Shown one piece after another: positions 49,227 to 57,633 of a DNA stretch of 64,000 nucleotides. Source of the stretch: Solirubrobacter phytolaccae (GTDB lineage: Bacteria; Actinomycetota; Thermoleophilia; Solirubrobacterales; Solirubrobacteraceae); NCBI RefSeq assembly GCF_027587195.1, contig NZ_JAPDDP010000013.1, positions 62,001 through 126,000 of the forward strand, given 5' to 3'. The stretch's first letter is position 1; each line of letters opens with the position of its first letter. Both the position numbers and the translations under genes were made by a program. The notes under the pieces were generated by a model. The model saw nothing but the letters and a program-made list of their open reading frames with translations. It made no database searches and had not been told where the DNA came from.

Positions 49227-52200
49227 ATGCGTGGACGTGCTGTGGCCGTGCTGTCTTCGGCGTTGGTGCTGGGGGTGACGGCGCCCGCGTGGGCGCAGGC
49301 GGCGCCGGGGGCGCCGGGAGCCACCGCGCACTGGACGACGGGCGCCAAACAGGGCGTCGGCACGGCGACCACGACCGGCTCGAAGGTGTGGTTCTCGCTG
49401 GCGGACGGCGTGCTGAGCGAGGTCTACTACCCGCGCGTGGACGTCGCGGACTCGCGGGCGCTGGAGCTCGTGGTGTCGGACGGGAAGACGTTCACCGATC
49501 GCGAGTCGACCGACACCACGCACGCCGTGGAGCTCGTGACCGACACGGCGCTCGTCTACAAGCAGGTCAACACGGACAAGCAGCGGCGGTACCGGATCAC
49601 CAAGACCTACGTGACCGATCCGCTGCGGGCGACGGTGCTCGTGGACATCGACTTCGAGGCGCTCGACCGCGGCAAGTACGCGGTCTACGCCGTCTACGAC
49701 CCGTCGATCGACAACTCCGGGCGCCACGACGCGGGCTCCGTGTCGCGCGGCGCGCTGGTGGCGAGCGAGGGGGAGATCGCGAGCGCGCTGGTCGCCGACG
49801 AGCCGTTCAGCGCGGTCTCCAACGGCTATCTGGGGACGAGCGACGGCTACAGCGACCTCGCGGACCACGTCATGGACTGGCGCTATCCGAGCGCCCCCGA
49901 CGGCAACGTCGTGCAGACCGCGCGGCTGGCGCTCGACGGCCAGCGGGCGCAGCGGCTCACGCTGGCCCTCGGGTTCGGGAGCACGGGCGACGCCGCCGTC
50001 AGGACCGCGAAGCGCAGCCTCGTGCTGCCGTTCTTCCTGACCAAGCTGGGCTACGCGCTCGGCTGGCACCTGTACCTGGAGTCGTTGCGCAAGCCGCCGA
50101 AGAGCGTCGGCCGCGGTGACCTGCTCCAGCAATACCGCGTGGCCGCGATGCAGCTCAAGGCCCACGAGGACAAGACGTACCGGGGCGCGAACATCGCGTC
50201 GCTGACCGTGCCGTGGGGTGAGGCGATCAACGCCGACGAGGCGGGCGTGGGCGGCTACCACCTCGTCTGGGCGCGCGACCTCTACCAGGTGTCGACGGCG
50301 CAGATCGCGCTCGGCGACACCGCCGCCGCGGGCCGCTCGCTCGACTACCTGTTCGACGTCCAGCAGAAGCCCGACGGCTCGTTCCCGCAGAACTCGCTGC
50401 TCGACGGCACGCCCTACTGGGGTTCGCTCCAGCTGGACGAGGTCGCGTTCCCGATCGTGCTCGCGTGGCAGCTGGGACGGAAGGACGCGGCGACCTACCG
50501 CGACCACGTCAAGCCCGCCGCGGACTTCATCGTCGCGCGCGGGCCCGCGACGCCGCAGGAGCGCTGGGAGGAGGAGAGCGGGTACTCGCCGTCCACGATC
50601 GCGGCGGAGATCGCCGGGCTCACGGCGGCGGCCTCGCTCGCGAAGAGCGCGGGTGACGCGAACGGCGCGGCGCTCTACCAGGGCGTGGCCGACGAATGGC
50701 AGCGGCGCGTGGAGGCGTGGACGTTCACCACGACCGGTCCGCACGGCGACGGCCGGTACTTCGAGCGCATCGACGACAACGGCAACCCGAACGACGGCCA
50801 CATCCTCGACATCAACAACGGCGGGGGCGCTTGGGACGAGCGGCTGATCGTCGACGCCGGGTTCCTCGACCTGGTGCGGCTTGGTGCTAAGCGCTTCAGC
50901 GACCCGTTCGTCGTCGGCTCGCTGCCCGAGGTCGACTCCGTGATCCGCGTCGGCGATCTCTTCTACCGCTACAACCACGACGGCTACGGCGAGAAGGCCG
51001 ACGGCGCGCCGTACGACGGCACGGGCATCGGGCGACTGTGGCCGCTGCTGAGCGGCGAGCGCGGCGAGTACGAGCTGCTGGCCGGGCGCTCGGCGACGAA
51101 GTACCTGCGCGCGCTGGCCGAGAGCGCCAACGACGGCTGGATGATCCCCGAGCAGGTCTGGGACCAGCCCGCCGTGCCCGCCTACAACCTGACGTTCGGC
51201 GAGGGCACGGGCAGCGCGACGCCACTCGCGTGGGCGATGGCGGCGTACGTGCGGCTCGCGCACTCGATCGACGCGGGCAAGCCGGTCTCGACGCCGTCCG
51301 TGGTCGCCGACCGCTACACGAAGGGGACGCTGCCGGCCGCGCCGACGCTCAGCGTCACCTCGCCGGCCGACGGCTCCACCACCGGCGCGGCGACCGCGAC
51401 GGTGAGCGGCACGACCAACGCCCCGTTCGTCTACGTGAACGCGGGCGGGACGACCACCCGGATCGCCGGCGGCGCGTTCTCCACGACCGTGCCGCTCGGG
51501 CTCGGCGTGAACCAGATCACGGTCGTCGCGGTGGCGTCCAGCGGCGGTACGGCGACCGTCCAGAGGACCGTCACGTCGACCAACTTCGGCACGGCGGTCG
51601 GCACCGCCACCGACCCGACGGGCGACGACAACGGCCCGGGCGACTACGTGTATCCGGGGGACGCCGCGTTCAACCCGGGCGCGTACGACATCACCGGTTT
51701 CGGCGTCTACGACGACGGCCGCTCGTACAACTTCGTCACGACGATCGCGGGCGAGCTGCGCAACCCGTGGGGCGGCAACCAGATCGCCATCCAGCGGATC
51801 AACATCTACGGCAAGACGGGGGTGACGACCGGTGTCACGCCTGCGCTGCCCGGCACGAACGCCAACCTCGAGGCGCCCTACGACTGGGTGCTGACCGCGG
51901 ACGGCTTCAACGACCTCGGCGTCCGGGACCCGGCCGGCAACACGATCGCGAGCGCGACGCTGCTGGCGCTGCCATCCACGCGGCAGATCGTGGCGAGCGT
52001 CCCGAAGAGCGACCTGCCGGCGACCGCTCGCTACGCGGTGGTGATGGCCAGCCACGGCGGTGACGGCGAGGGCACCGGCCACATCCGCCCGGTCTACTCC
52101 CGCGCGTACTGGGACTCGACGGTCGGGACCGGCATGAGCTGGATCCACGACTTCCGGCTCGGCGGCGGCGCGGGTGAGTACACGGACGCCAACGACGCGC

Positions 52201-52325
52201 GGGACACGGACACGCGTGACCCGAACGTGGTCGACATCCTCGTGCCGGCCGGGAGTTCCCAGGCGGACATCCTCGACTGGCGGGCGGCCGCGCCGGTCAC
52301 GCTCCGCTATGTGAGCCTCCCGTAA
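49227..52325 (+). CDS. Secreted GH15 glucoamylase/glucodextranase
   Basis: A 1032-residue exported glycosidase. After a signal peptide (about residues 1-25) comes an N-terminal beta-sandwich (about 30-290). The (alpha/alpha)6 GH15 barrel (about 300-690) has the catalytic acid in [12 protein letters not shown] and the base in [11 protein letters not shown] bacterial Ig-like domain (about 705-785) follows, and then a C-terminal glucodextranase C-type domain with [25 protein letters not shown] and [15 protein letters not shown]. It releases glucose from the ends of alpha-glucans such as starch or dextran at the cell surface. AGGAGGAG lies just before ATG, and TAGAGT at 49194 is a likely -10 box. 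It does not carry the shared WxL-like end. Confidence 0.92.
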   Translation: MRGRAVAVLSSALVLGVTAPAWAQAAPGAPGATAHWTTGAKQGVGTATTTGSKVWFSLADGVLSEVYYPRVDVADSRALELVVSDGKTFTDRESTDTTHAVELVTDTALVYKQVNTDKQRRYRITKTYVTDPLRATVLVDIDFEALDRGKYAVYAVYDPSIDNSGRHDAGSVSRGALVASEGEIASALVADEPFSAVSNGYLGTSDGYSDLADHVMDWRYPSAPDGNVVQTARLALDGQRAQRLTLALGFGSTGDAAVRTAKRSLVLPFFLTKLGYALGWHLYLESLRKPPKSVGRGDLLQQYRVAAMQLKAHEDKTYRGANIASLTVPWGEAINADEAGVGGYHLVWARDLYQVSTAQIALGDTAAAGRSLDYLFDVQQKPDGSFPQNSLLDGTPYWGSLQLDEVAFPIVLAWQLGRKDAATYRDHVKPAADFIVARGPATPQERWEEESGYSPSTIAAEIAGLTAAASLAKSAGDANGAALYQGVADEWQRRVEAWTFTTTGPHGDGRYFERIDDNGNPNDGHILDINNGGGAWDERLIVDAGFLDLVRLGAKRFSDPFVVGSLPEVDSVIRVGDLFYRYNHDGYGEKADGAPYDGTGIGRLWPLLSGERGEYELLAGRSATKYLRALAESANDGWMIPEQVWDQPAVPAYNLTFGEGTGSATPLAWAMAAYVRLAHSIDAGKPVSTPSVVADRYTKGTLPAAPTLSVTSPADGSTTGAATATVSGTTNAPFVYVNAGGTTTRIAGGAFSTTVPLGLGVNQITVVAVASSGGTATVQRTVTSTNFGTAVGTATDPTGDDNGPGDYVYPGDAAFNPGAYDITGFGVYDDGRSYNFVTTIAGELRNPWGGNQIAIQRINIYGKTGVTTGVTPALPGTNANLEAPYDWVLTADGFNDLGVRDPAGNTIASATLLALPSTRQIVASVPKSDLPATARYAVVMASHGGDGEGTGHIRPVYSRAYWDSTVGTGMSWIHDFRLGGGAGEYTDANDARDTDTRDPNVVDILVPAGSSQADILDWRAAAPVTLRYVSLP

Positions 52326-52334
52326 CGGGTATAA

Positions 52335-52365
52335 ACGCGCCGGTATGGAGCTCATACCGGCGCGT
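52335..52365 (+). promoter_or_regulatory. 13-base-pair inverted repeat covering a start codon
   Basis: ACGCGCCGGTATG (52335-52347) pairs perfectly with CATACCGGCGCGT (52353-52365) around GGAGC. The ATG of the membrane protein gene is in the left arm. It may end the glucoamylase transcript, or fold the start region and restrict translation of the next gene. No T-run follows. Confidence 0.6.
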
Positions 52366-52821
52366 GAATCCCGCACCTGGACGCTGCTGATGTTCGGGGC
52401 CGCGGCGCTGGTCGGCCTGCCGCTGATGGTCTGGCGCGCGCACGTCGACGACGAGCTCGGCGAGGCCGCGGAGGTGTTCGCGCTCGCCACCGCGACCGGG
52501 CTGCTGATCGTGGCCGCGTGGTCGGTGTGGCGGACCCGCTGGACGCTGCGGCGCGCGAAGCCGGCGCCCGCCGACGCCCACGTCGTCGCGCGCAAGACCA
52601 GTTGGCGGGCGGCGTTCGTCGCGTTCGGCGTCGTCGGCGGCTTCGCGCCGTTCCTGCGCTCCGGCTTCGAGGAATCCAGCGCCGTGTTCGCCGCGTTCGG
52701 CTACGGCCTGTGCCTCGGCGCCTCGCTCGCGATCGCCTACGGCCTCTGGTACCTGCGGCGGGCCGAGCGCCGAAAAGGGCTCGAGCTCTTCGTCGGCAAC
52801 CGCCAGTACTACGTCCAGTAG
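52345..52821 (+). CDS. Small membrane protein of unknown function
   Basis: A 158-residue protein with four hydrophobic stretches (LLMFGAAALVGLPLMVW, ALATATGLLIVAAWSVW, AAFVAFGVVGGFAPFL and a long GYGLCLGASLAIAYGLWYL) and charged loops. The C-terminus is EGLELFVGNRQYYVQ-like and cytoplasmic or external. I do not recognise a family. The start codon is inside a strong hairpin with no clear ribosome site; if that hairpin is a terminator, a later start such as ATG near residue 16 is possible. It lies between the glucoamylase and the metallophosphoesterase genes on the same strand. Confidence 0.6.
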   Translation: MELIPARESRTWTLLMFGAAALVGLPLMVWRAHVDDELGEAAEVFALATATGLLIVAAWSVWRTRWTLRRAKPAPADAHVVARKTSWRAAFVAFGVVGGFAPFLRSGFEESSAVFAAFGYGLCLGASLAIAYGLWYLRRAERRKGLELFVGNRQYYVQ

Positions 52822-52824
52822 TAC

Positions 52825-52846
52825 ACCGGATCGTCACGAATCCGGT
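52825..52846 (+). terminator. Short inverted repeat before metallophosphoesterase gene
   Basis: ACCGGAT (52825-52831) pairs with ATCCGGT (52840-52846) across 8 bases, 3 bases after the membrane-protein stop. It could be a weak terminator or a regulator site. Confidence 0.4.
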
Positions 52847-52859
52847 CAGTCGCAAGACA

Positions 52860-52865
52860 TAGCGT
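52860..52865 (+). promoter_or_regulatory. -10 box TAGCGT, probable leaderless start
   Basis: TAGCGT lies 10 bases before ATG at 52876 and there is no Shine-Dalgarno sequence. The same TAGCGTCGCG block stands before the duplicated gene at 55270. Confidence 0.5.
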
Positions 52866-52875
52866 CGCGAACGCT

Positions 52876-55167
52876 ATGAAATTGACGCTCCCCCGACGGC
52901 TCGCTCTCGCGGCCGCGACGATCGCCAGCGTGGCCTTCCCCGCCGCCGCGATGGCGCAGGGCACGCCCCGCTCGAGCTTCCTGCTCGGCGTGCTCCCCGA
53001 CACGCAGTTCTACTCGCGCTACGCCACGCCCGGCGCCGGCGACCTGTTCATGGCCCGCTACGGCACCGAGCCGTACATCGAGCAGACGAAGTGGCTCGCC
53101 GCGAACAAGGACAACCTGAAGATCCCCTTCGTCACCCACCTCGGTGACATCGTCGACCGCGCGACCGTCACCCAGGAGTGGGACGTCGCCAGCGAGGCGA
53201 TGAAGGTCCTCGACGACGCGAAGCTGCCGTACTCGATCGCCAACGGCAACCACGACGCGACCCAGAACCCCGCGACGGAGCTGTTCCCGCGCTACTTCCC
53301 GAACTCGCGCGCGCAGGCGCAGGCGACGTTCGGTGGGCGGGACGCGTCCGGCCTCTCCGAGTGGCACACGTTCACGGCCGAGGGCCGGAAGTTCCTCGTC
53401 CTCGCGCTGGCGTGGCCCGCCGACAACGCGACGATCGCGTGGGGCAAGAGCGTCGTCGAGGCCAACCCGACGCTGCCCGTGATCCTGACGACGCACGACC
53501 TGCTCGCGATCAAGAGCGACGCGGTCTCGCCGCTGGAGACCGAGTCCGGCCTGCGTCTGTGGGACGGCCTGATCAAGGACCACGATCAGATCTTCCTGAC
53601 GATCAACGGCCACAGCCACGGCTCCGCGCACCTGCGCAAGACCAACGCCGCCGGCCACAGCGTCGACCAGATCGTCTGGGACTACCAGATGGCCTACCAG
53701 GGCGGCAACGGCTACCTCGGCCTGATCGAGTTCGACTTCTCCAACAAGCGCATGGCCACGACGGTCGTCTCCCCGTGGGTGCGTCTGAAGCCGAAGAACA
53801 CGCTCGTCGGCGAGTACGACATCGCCGTCAAGCCGGGCCCGAACGAGAACCTCAACATGCCGATCGACTGGGACCAGCGCTTCGCCGGCTTCCAGACCGC
53901 GCCGGCGCCGGTCGCCGCCGCCAACGGTGACCTCGTCGCCGCCGCCAAGGCCAAGGTGCTCGAGGGCTTCGAGGAGCCCGAGGTCGTGCTCCCCAAGCTG
54001 CCGCTCAACGACACCGACTTTCCCGAGGTCGCGGGCACCGTCGCGCACTGGCGCTTCGACCCGGCCAAGACCGGCACGCTGGCCGTCGGTGACGTCGGCG
54101 CCAAGGACATCACCGCCGGCGCCGACATGCGCCGCGCCGCGCTCACCGGTCCGTCGCAGCTCGACGACCTGAAGATCTCGACCGACCACCACTCGCTGTC
54201 CTCGGACGCCGCGAGCGCCTGCTTCCAGAACAACAACGCGGGCCGCAACTCCTTCATCAACACGGCCACGGGCCAGGCCATCAACGCCAACGCCTTCCCG
54301 AACGGGTTCACGTTCGAGACGTTCATCAAGATCGACGAGGCCTGGAACGCCACGAACAACCAGTGGAACGGCGCGATCAGCCGCGAGGGCGTCCGCCGCG
54401 AGGTCGCCAACGTCCTCAACCCGGGCTACAACTACGACGAGCCGACGTTCGCGCTCGGCGTCTCCAACCTGCGCGAGATCCAGTGGAACGCGCTGGGCAT
54501 CTCGGCCCAGGGCAACGGCTACCGCGAGCGCACGAACTGGTCGGGCGAGATCCTGACCGGCCGCTGGATCCACATCGCCAACGTCAACGACCCGGTCGCC
54601 AAGACCTCGACCCTGTACGTCGACGGCGCGCCGGTGCTGCGCAACTCGATCGACGCCGTCGGCCTCGCCACGGCCAACCAGCCGTGGCGCATCGGCTCCA
54701 CCAAGGGCAGCGGCTGGCTCGGCTGCGTCGGCGAGACGCGCATCGTCGACCATGCGACGACGCCGGACAAGTGGCTCACGCAGCGTCGCTATCTCCCGGT
54801 CGACGCCGAGGCTCCGGTCGGCGGCAGCGTCCCGGCGACGCTCGCCCTGACGCTGGGCACGCCGGGCACGTTCGGCGCGTTCACGCCGGGCATCGCCAAG
54901 GAGTACACGGCGACGACGAAGGCGACCGTGACCTCCACGGCCGGCGACGCGACGCTCACGACGAGCGAGCCGGGCTACCTCACGAACGGCGCGTTCGCCC
55001 TCGCCCAGCCGCTGAAGATCGAGCTCGCCAAGTCGGTCTGGACCGGCCCGACGTCGAACGAGGACGTCAACGTCACGTTCAAGCAGGCCATCGGCGCGAA
55101 CGATCCGCTCCGCACCGGGTCGTACTCGAAGACCGTGACCTTCACGCTCTCGACGACCAACCCGTAA
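52876..55167 (+). CDS. Secreted metallophosphoesterase with LamG and WxL-like domains, copy 1
   Basis: A 763-residue exported protein. The signal peptide ends near AAAMA. Residues about 35-310 are a calcineurin-like phosphoesterase with the full metal set: LPDTQF, HLGDIVDR, NGNHD, TTHD and NGHSHGS. Residues about 385-635 form a concanavalin-like LamG domain (VAHWRFD, FTFETFIKID, WIHIANV, TLYVDGAPV). Residues 652-763 are the C-terminal domain shared with three other proteins here, ending GSYSKTVTFTLSTTNP. It probably cleaves phosphate or phosphodiester bonds of nucleotides, nucleic acids or wall polymers at the cell surface while bound through LamG. It is a tandem duplicate of the next gene. 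Confidence 0.9.
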   Translation: MKLTLPRRLALAAATIASVAFPAAAMAQGTPRSSFLLGVLPDTQFYSRYATPGAGDLFMARYGTEPYIEQTKWLAANKDNLKIPFVTHLGDIVDRATVTQEWDVASEAMKVLDDAKLPYSIANGNHDATQNPATELFPRYFPNSRAQAQATFGGRDASGLSEWHTFTAEGRKFLVLALAWPADNATIAWGKSVVEANPTLPVILTTHDLLAIKSDAVSPLETESGLRLWDGLIKDHDQIFLTINGHSHGSAHLRKTNAAGHSVDQIVWDYQMAYQGGNGYLGLIEFDFSNKRMATTVVSPWVRLKPKNTLVGEYDIAVKPGPNENLNMPIDWDQRFAGFQTAPAPVAAANGDLVAAAKAKVLEGFEEPEVVLPKLPLNDTDFPEVAGTVAHWRFDPAKTGTLAVGDVGAKDITAGADMRRAALTGPSQLDDLKISTDHHSLSSDAASACFQNNNAGRNSFINTATGQAINANAFPNGFTFETFIKIDEAWNATNNQWNGAISREGVRREVANVLNPGYNYDEPTFALGVSNLREIQWNALGISAQGNGYRERTNWSGEILTGRWIHIANVNDPVAKTSTLYVDGAPVLRNSIDAVGLATANQPWRIGSTKGSGWLGCVGETRIVDHATTPDKWLTQRRYLPVDAEAPVGGSVPATLALTLGTPGTFGAFTPGIAKEYTATTKATVTSTAGDATLTTSEPGYLTNGAFALAQPLKIELAKSVWTGPTSNEDVNVTFKQAIGANDPLRTGSYSKTVTFTLSTTNP

Positions 55168-55177
55168 GCCGCCTCGC

Positions 55178-55219
55178 GAGCGGTCGGTGCGACTACGTTT
55201 CGTAGTTCACCGGCCGCTC
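55178..55219 (+). terminator. Long interrupted hairpin between the duplicated phosphoesterase genes
   Basis: GAGCGG/CCGCTC, CGGTG/CACCG and ACTACG/CGTAGT stack into a 17-pair stem with small mismatches and a TTT loop, 11 bases after the stop of copy 1. No T-run follows; termination is likely but not certain. Confidence 0.55.
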
Positions 55220-55254
55220 ACAGAGCGGTCACAAATGTGGAGGGTCGGCCCGCG

Positions 55255-55260
55255 TAGCGT
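55255..55260 (+). promoter_or_regulatory. -10 box TAGCGT, probable leaderless start (copy 2)
   Basis: TAGCGT is 9 bases before ATG at 55270, matching the spacing before copy 1. The promoter core seems to have been duplicated with the gene. Confidence 0.5.
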
Positions 55261-55269
55261 CGCGCGGCG

Positions 55270-57576
55270 ATGAGACTGACGCTCCCCCGCCGGCTGGCGC
55301 TTGCCGCCGCGACGATTGCCTCTGTGGCGTTCCCCAGCGCCGCGATTGCCCAGGACACGCAGCGCTCGAGCTTCCTGCTCGGCGTGCTCCCCGACACGCA
55401 GTTCTACTCGCGCTACTCGATCCCGAGCTCCGGCGAGCTGTTCATGAACCGGTTCGGCACCGAGCCGTACATCGAGCAGACCAAGTGGCTCGTGGCCAAC
55501 CAGGGCAACCTCGAGATCCCGTTCGTCACGCACCTCGGCGACATCGTCGACCGCGCGACCACCACGCAGGAGTGGGACGTCGCCGACGAGGCCATGAAGG
55601 TGATGGAGGACGGGAAGCTGCCGTACTCGATCCTGGCCGGCAACCACGACGTGACCGGCAACCCGGCCACGGAGCCGTTCCCGCGCCGCTTCCCGGCGAC
55701 GCGCGCCGCTGCTCAGTCGACCTTCGGTGGGCGTGACGCGTCTGGCATGCACGAGTGGCACAAGTTCACGGCCGAAGGCCGGACGTTCCTCGTGCTCGCG
55801 CTGTCGTGGGAGCCGACCGACGCCGCGCTCGAGTGGGCAAAGGGCGTCATCGCCGCGAACCCGGCGCTGCCCGTGATCCTCACGACGCACGACATCCTCG
55901 GCATCGCCTCCGACGCGGTCACGGCCGTCGAGGGCACGCAGGGGCGTCGTCTGTGGGACAAGCTGATCAAGGACAACGATCAGATCTTCCTCACGATCAA
56001 CGGCCACAACCACGGCGCCGCGCACATGCGCAAGACGAACGCGTTCGGCAACAGCGTCGACCAGATCGTCTGGGACTACCAGATGGCCTACAACGGCGGC
56101 AACGGCTACCTCGGCCTGCTCGAGTTCGACTTCACGAACAAGCGCATCCAGTCGACGGTCGTCTCCCCGTGGATCCGCCTGAAGCCGAAGAACACGATCG
56201 TCCCGGAGTTCGACCAGGCCGTCCGCACCGAGCCGGGCGCGAACCTGAACCTCGCGATCGACTGGGACCAGCGCTTCTCGCGCTTCGCGACCGCGCCGGC
56301 GCCGGTGGCGCCGTCCAACGGCAACCTGATCGCGGCCGCCAAGGCCAAGGTCGTCGAGGGCTACGAGGAGCCGTCGGCCACGCTGCCGAGCCTCCCGCTC
56401 AACGACACCGACTTCCCGCAGGTCGACGGCACCGTCGCGCACTGGCGCTTCGACAAGACCAAGACGGGCGCGCCGCAGCCGGGCGCCGTCACCGCGACGG
56501 ACATCGCCAAGGGCGCCGACATGACGCGCGGCGCGCTGACCGGCTCCGCCGCCCTGGCCGACCTGCAGATCTCCACGGACCACCACGCGCTGTCCTCCAA
56601 CGCCGCGTCCGCCTGCTTCCAGAACAACAACGCCGGCCGCGTGTCCTTCATGAACACGGCCACGGGCGCCGCGATCAACCAGAACGCGTTCCCGAACGGC
56701 TACACGGTCGAGTCGTTCGTGAAGATCGACCCGGCGTGGTCGGCGACGAACAACCAGTGGATGGGCGCGCTCAACCGCGAGGGCACGCGCCGCGAGATCG
56801 CCAACGTCGTCAACCCGGGCTGGAGCTGGGACGAGCCGGCCTTCACGCTGAGCATCTCCAACCTGCGCGAGGTCCAGTGGAACTCGCTGGCCATCTCGGC
56901 CGACGGCAACGGCTACCGCGAGCGCACGAACTGGTCCGGCGAGGTCATGCCCGACCGCTGGATGCACATCGCCAACGTCAACGACCCGGTCGCCAAGACC
57001 TCCACGCTGTACGTCGACGGCGCGCCGGTGCTGCGCAACTCGATCGACGCTGTCGGCCTCGCGACCGCCAACAAGGCGTGGCGGATCGGCTCGACCGGCG
57101 GCAACGGCTGGTTCGGCTGCGTCGGTGAGACGCGCATCGTCGACCACGCCACGTCCCCGGACCAGTGGCTGACGCAGCGCCGCTACCTCCCGGCCAAGGA
57201 GGAGACGACGGTCGGCGGCGCGGTCCCGGCCACGCTCACGCTCACGCTCGGCGCTCCGGGCACGTTCGGCGCGTTCGTCCCGGGCCTCGGCAAGACCTAC
57301 ACCGCCACCACGGAGGCCACGGTCGTCTCGACGGCCGGCGACGCGACGCTGACGGTCACCGACCCGAGCACGAACGCCACGGGCCACCTGGTCAACGGCG
57401 CCTTCTCGCTGCCCAAGCCGCTGGCCGGCCTGGGCGTCGTCAAGACGTGGAACGGCCCCACGTCGAACGAGAAGGTCCCGGTCGTCCTGACGCAGGAGAT
57501 CGGCTCCAGTGACGCGCTGCGCACCGGCTCGTACTCGAAGGCGCTGACCTTCACGCTGTCGACCACCACCCCGTAG
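55270..57576 (+). CDS. Secreted metallophosphoesterase with LamG and WxL-like domains, copy 2
   Basis: A 768-residue paralogue colinear with copy 1. The signal peptide is followed by LGVLPDTQFYSRYS, HLGDIVDR, AGNHD, TTHD and NGHNHGA. Then comes the LamG-like region with YTVESFVKIDPAW, WMHIANVNDP and TLYVDGAPVLRNSIDAVG (identical over long stretches to copy 1), and the C-terminal domain at residues 652-768, ending GSYSKALTFTLSTTTP. Conservation of all metal ligands in both copies implies both are active. Differences are spread evenly, so this is a duplication that has diverged under selection. The role is as for copy 1, with a possibly different substrate range. Confidence 0.9.
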   Translation: MRLTLPRRLALAAATIASVAFPSAAIAQDTQRSSFLLGVLPDTQFYSRYSIPSSGELFMNRFGTEPYIEQTKWLVANQGNLEIPFVTHLGDIVDRATTTQEWDVADEAMKVMEDGKLPYSILAGNHDVTGNPATEPFPRRFPATRAAAQSTFGGRDASGMHEWHKFTAEGRTFLVLALSWEPTDAALEWAKGVIAANPALPVILTTHDILGIASDAVTAVEGTQGRRLWDKLIKDNDQIFLTINGHNHGAAHMRKTNAFGNSVDQIVWDYQMAYNGGNGYLGLLEFDFTNKRIQSTVVSPWIRLKPKNTIVPEFDQAVRTEPGANLNLAIDWDQRFSRFATAPAPVAPSNGNLIAAAKAKVVEGYEEPSATLPSLPLNDTDFPQVDGTVAHWRFDKTKTGAPQPGAVTATDIAKGADMTRGALTGSAALADLQISTDHHALSSNAASACFQNNNAGRVSFMNTATGAAINQNAFPNGYTVESFVKIDPAWSATNNQWMGALNREGTRREIANVVNPGWSWDEPAFTLSISNLREVQWNSLAISADGNGYRERTNWSGEVMPDRWMHIANVNDPVAKTSTLYVDGAPVLRNSIDAVGLATANKAWRIGSTGGNGWFGCVGETRIVDHATSPDQWLTQRRYLPAKEETTVGGAVPATLTLTLGAPGTFGAFVPGLGKTYTATTEATVVSTAGDATLTVTDPSTNATGHLVNGAFSLPKPLAGLGVVKTWNGPTSNEKVPVVLTQEIGSSDALRTGSYSKALTFTLSTTTP

Positions 57577-57594
57577 ACCCGCCTCGTAGTAGCT

Positions 57595-57622
57595 TCCCGG
57601 GCGACGTTCCTGTCGCCCGGGA
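57595..57622 (+). terminator. Strong hairpin before M1 peptidase gene
   Basis: TCCCGGGCGAC (57595-57605) and GTCGCCCGGGA (57612-57622) pair perfectly around GTTCCT. It lies between the phosphoesterase stop and the ATG at 57634, and the right arm touches the GAGAGGGG ribosome site, so it may terminate transcription or modulate translation. Confidence 0.55.
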
Positions 57623-57633
57623 GAGGGGTCTCC

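Noticed and set aside
49212-52595. 1127-codon open frame on the minus strand
   Set aside because: Antisense to the GH15 glucoamylase; composition is Arg/Val/Asp-rich without any domain.
55207-57387. 726-codon open frame on the minus strand, similar to one at 52846-54753
   Set aside because: Both are antisense shadows of the duplicated phosphoesterases. Their similarity to one another simply reflects the duplication.
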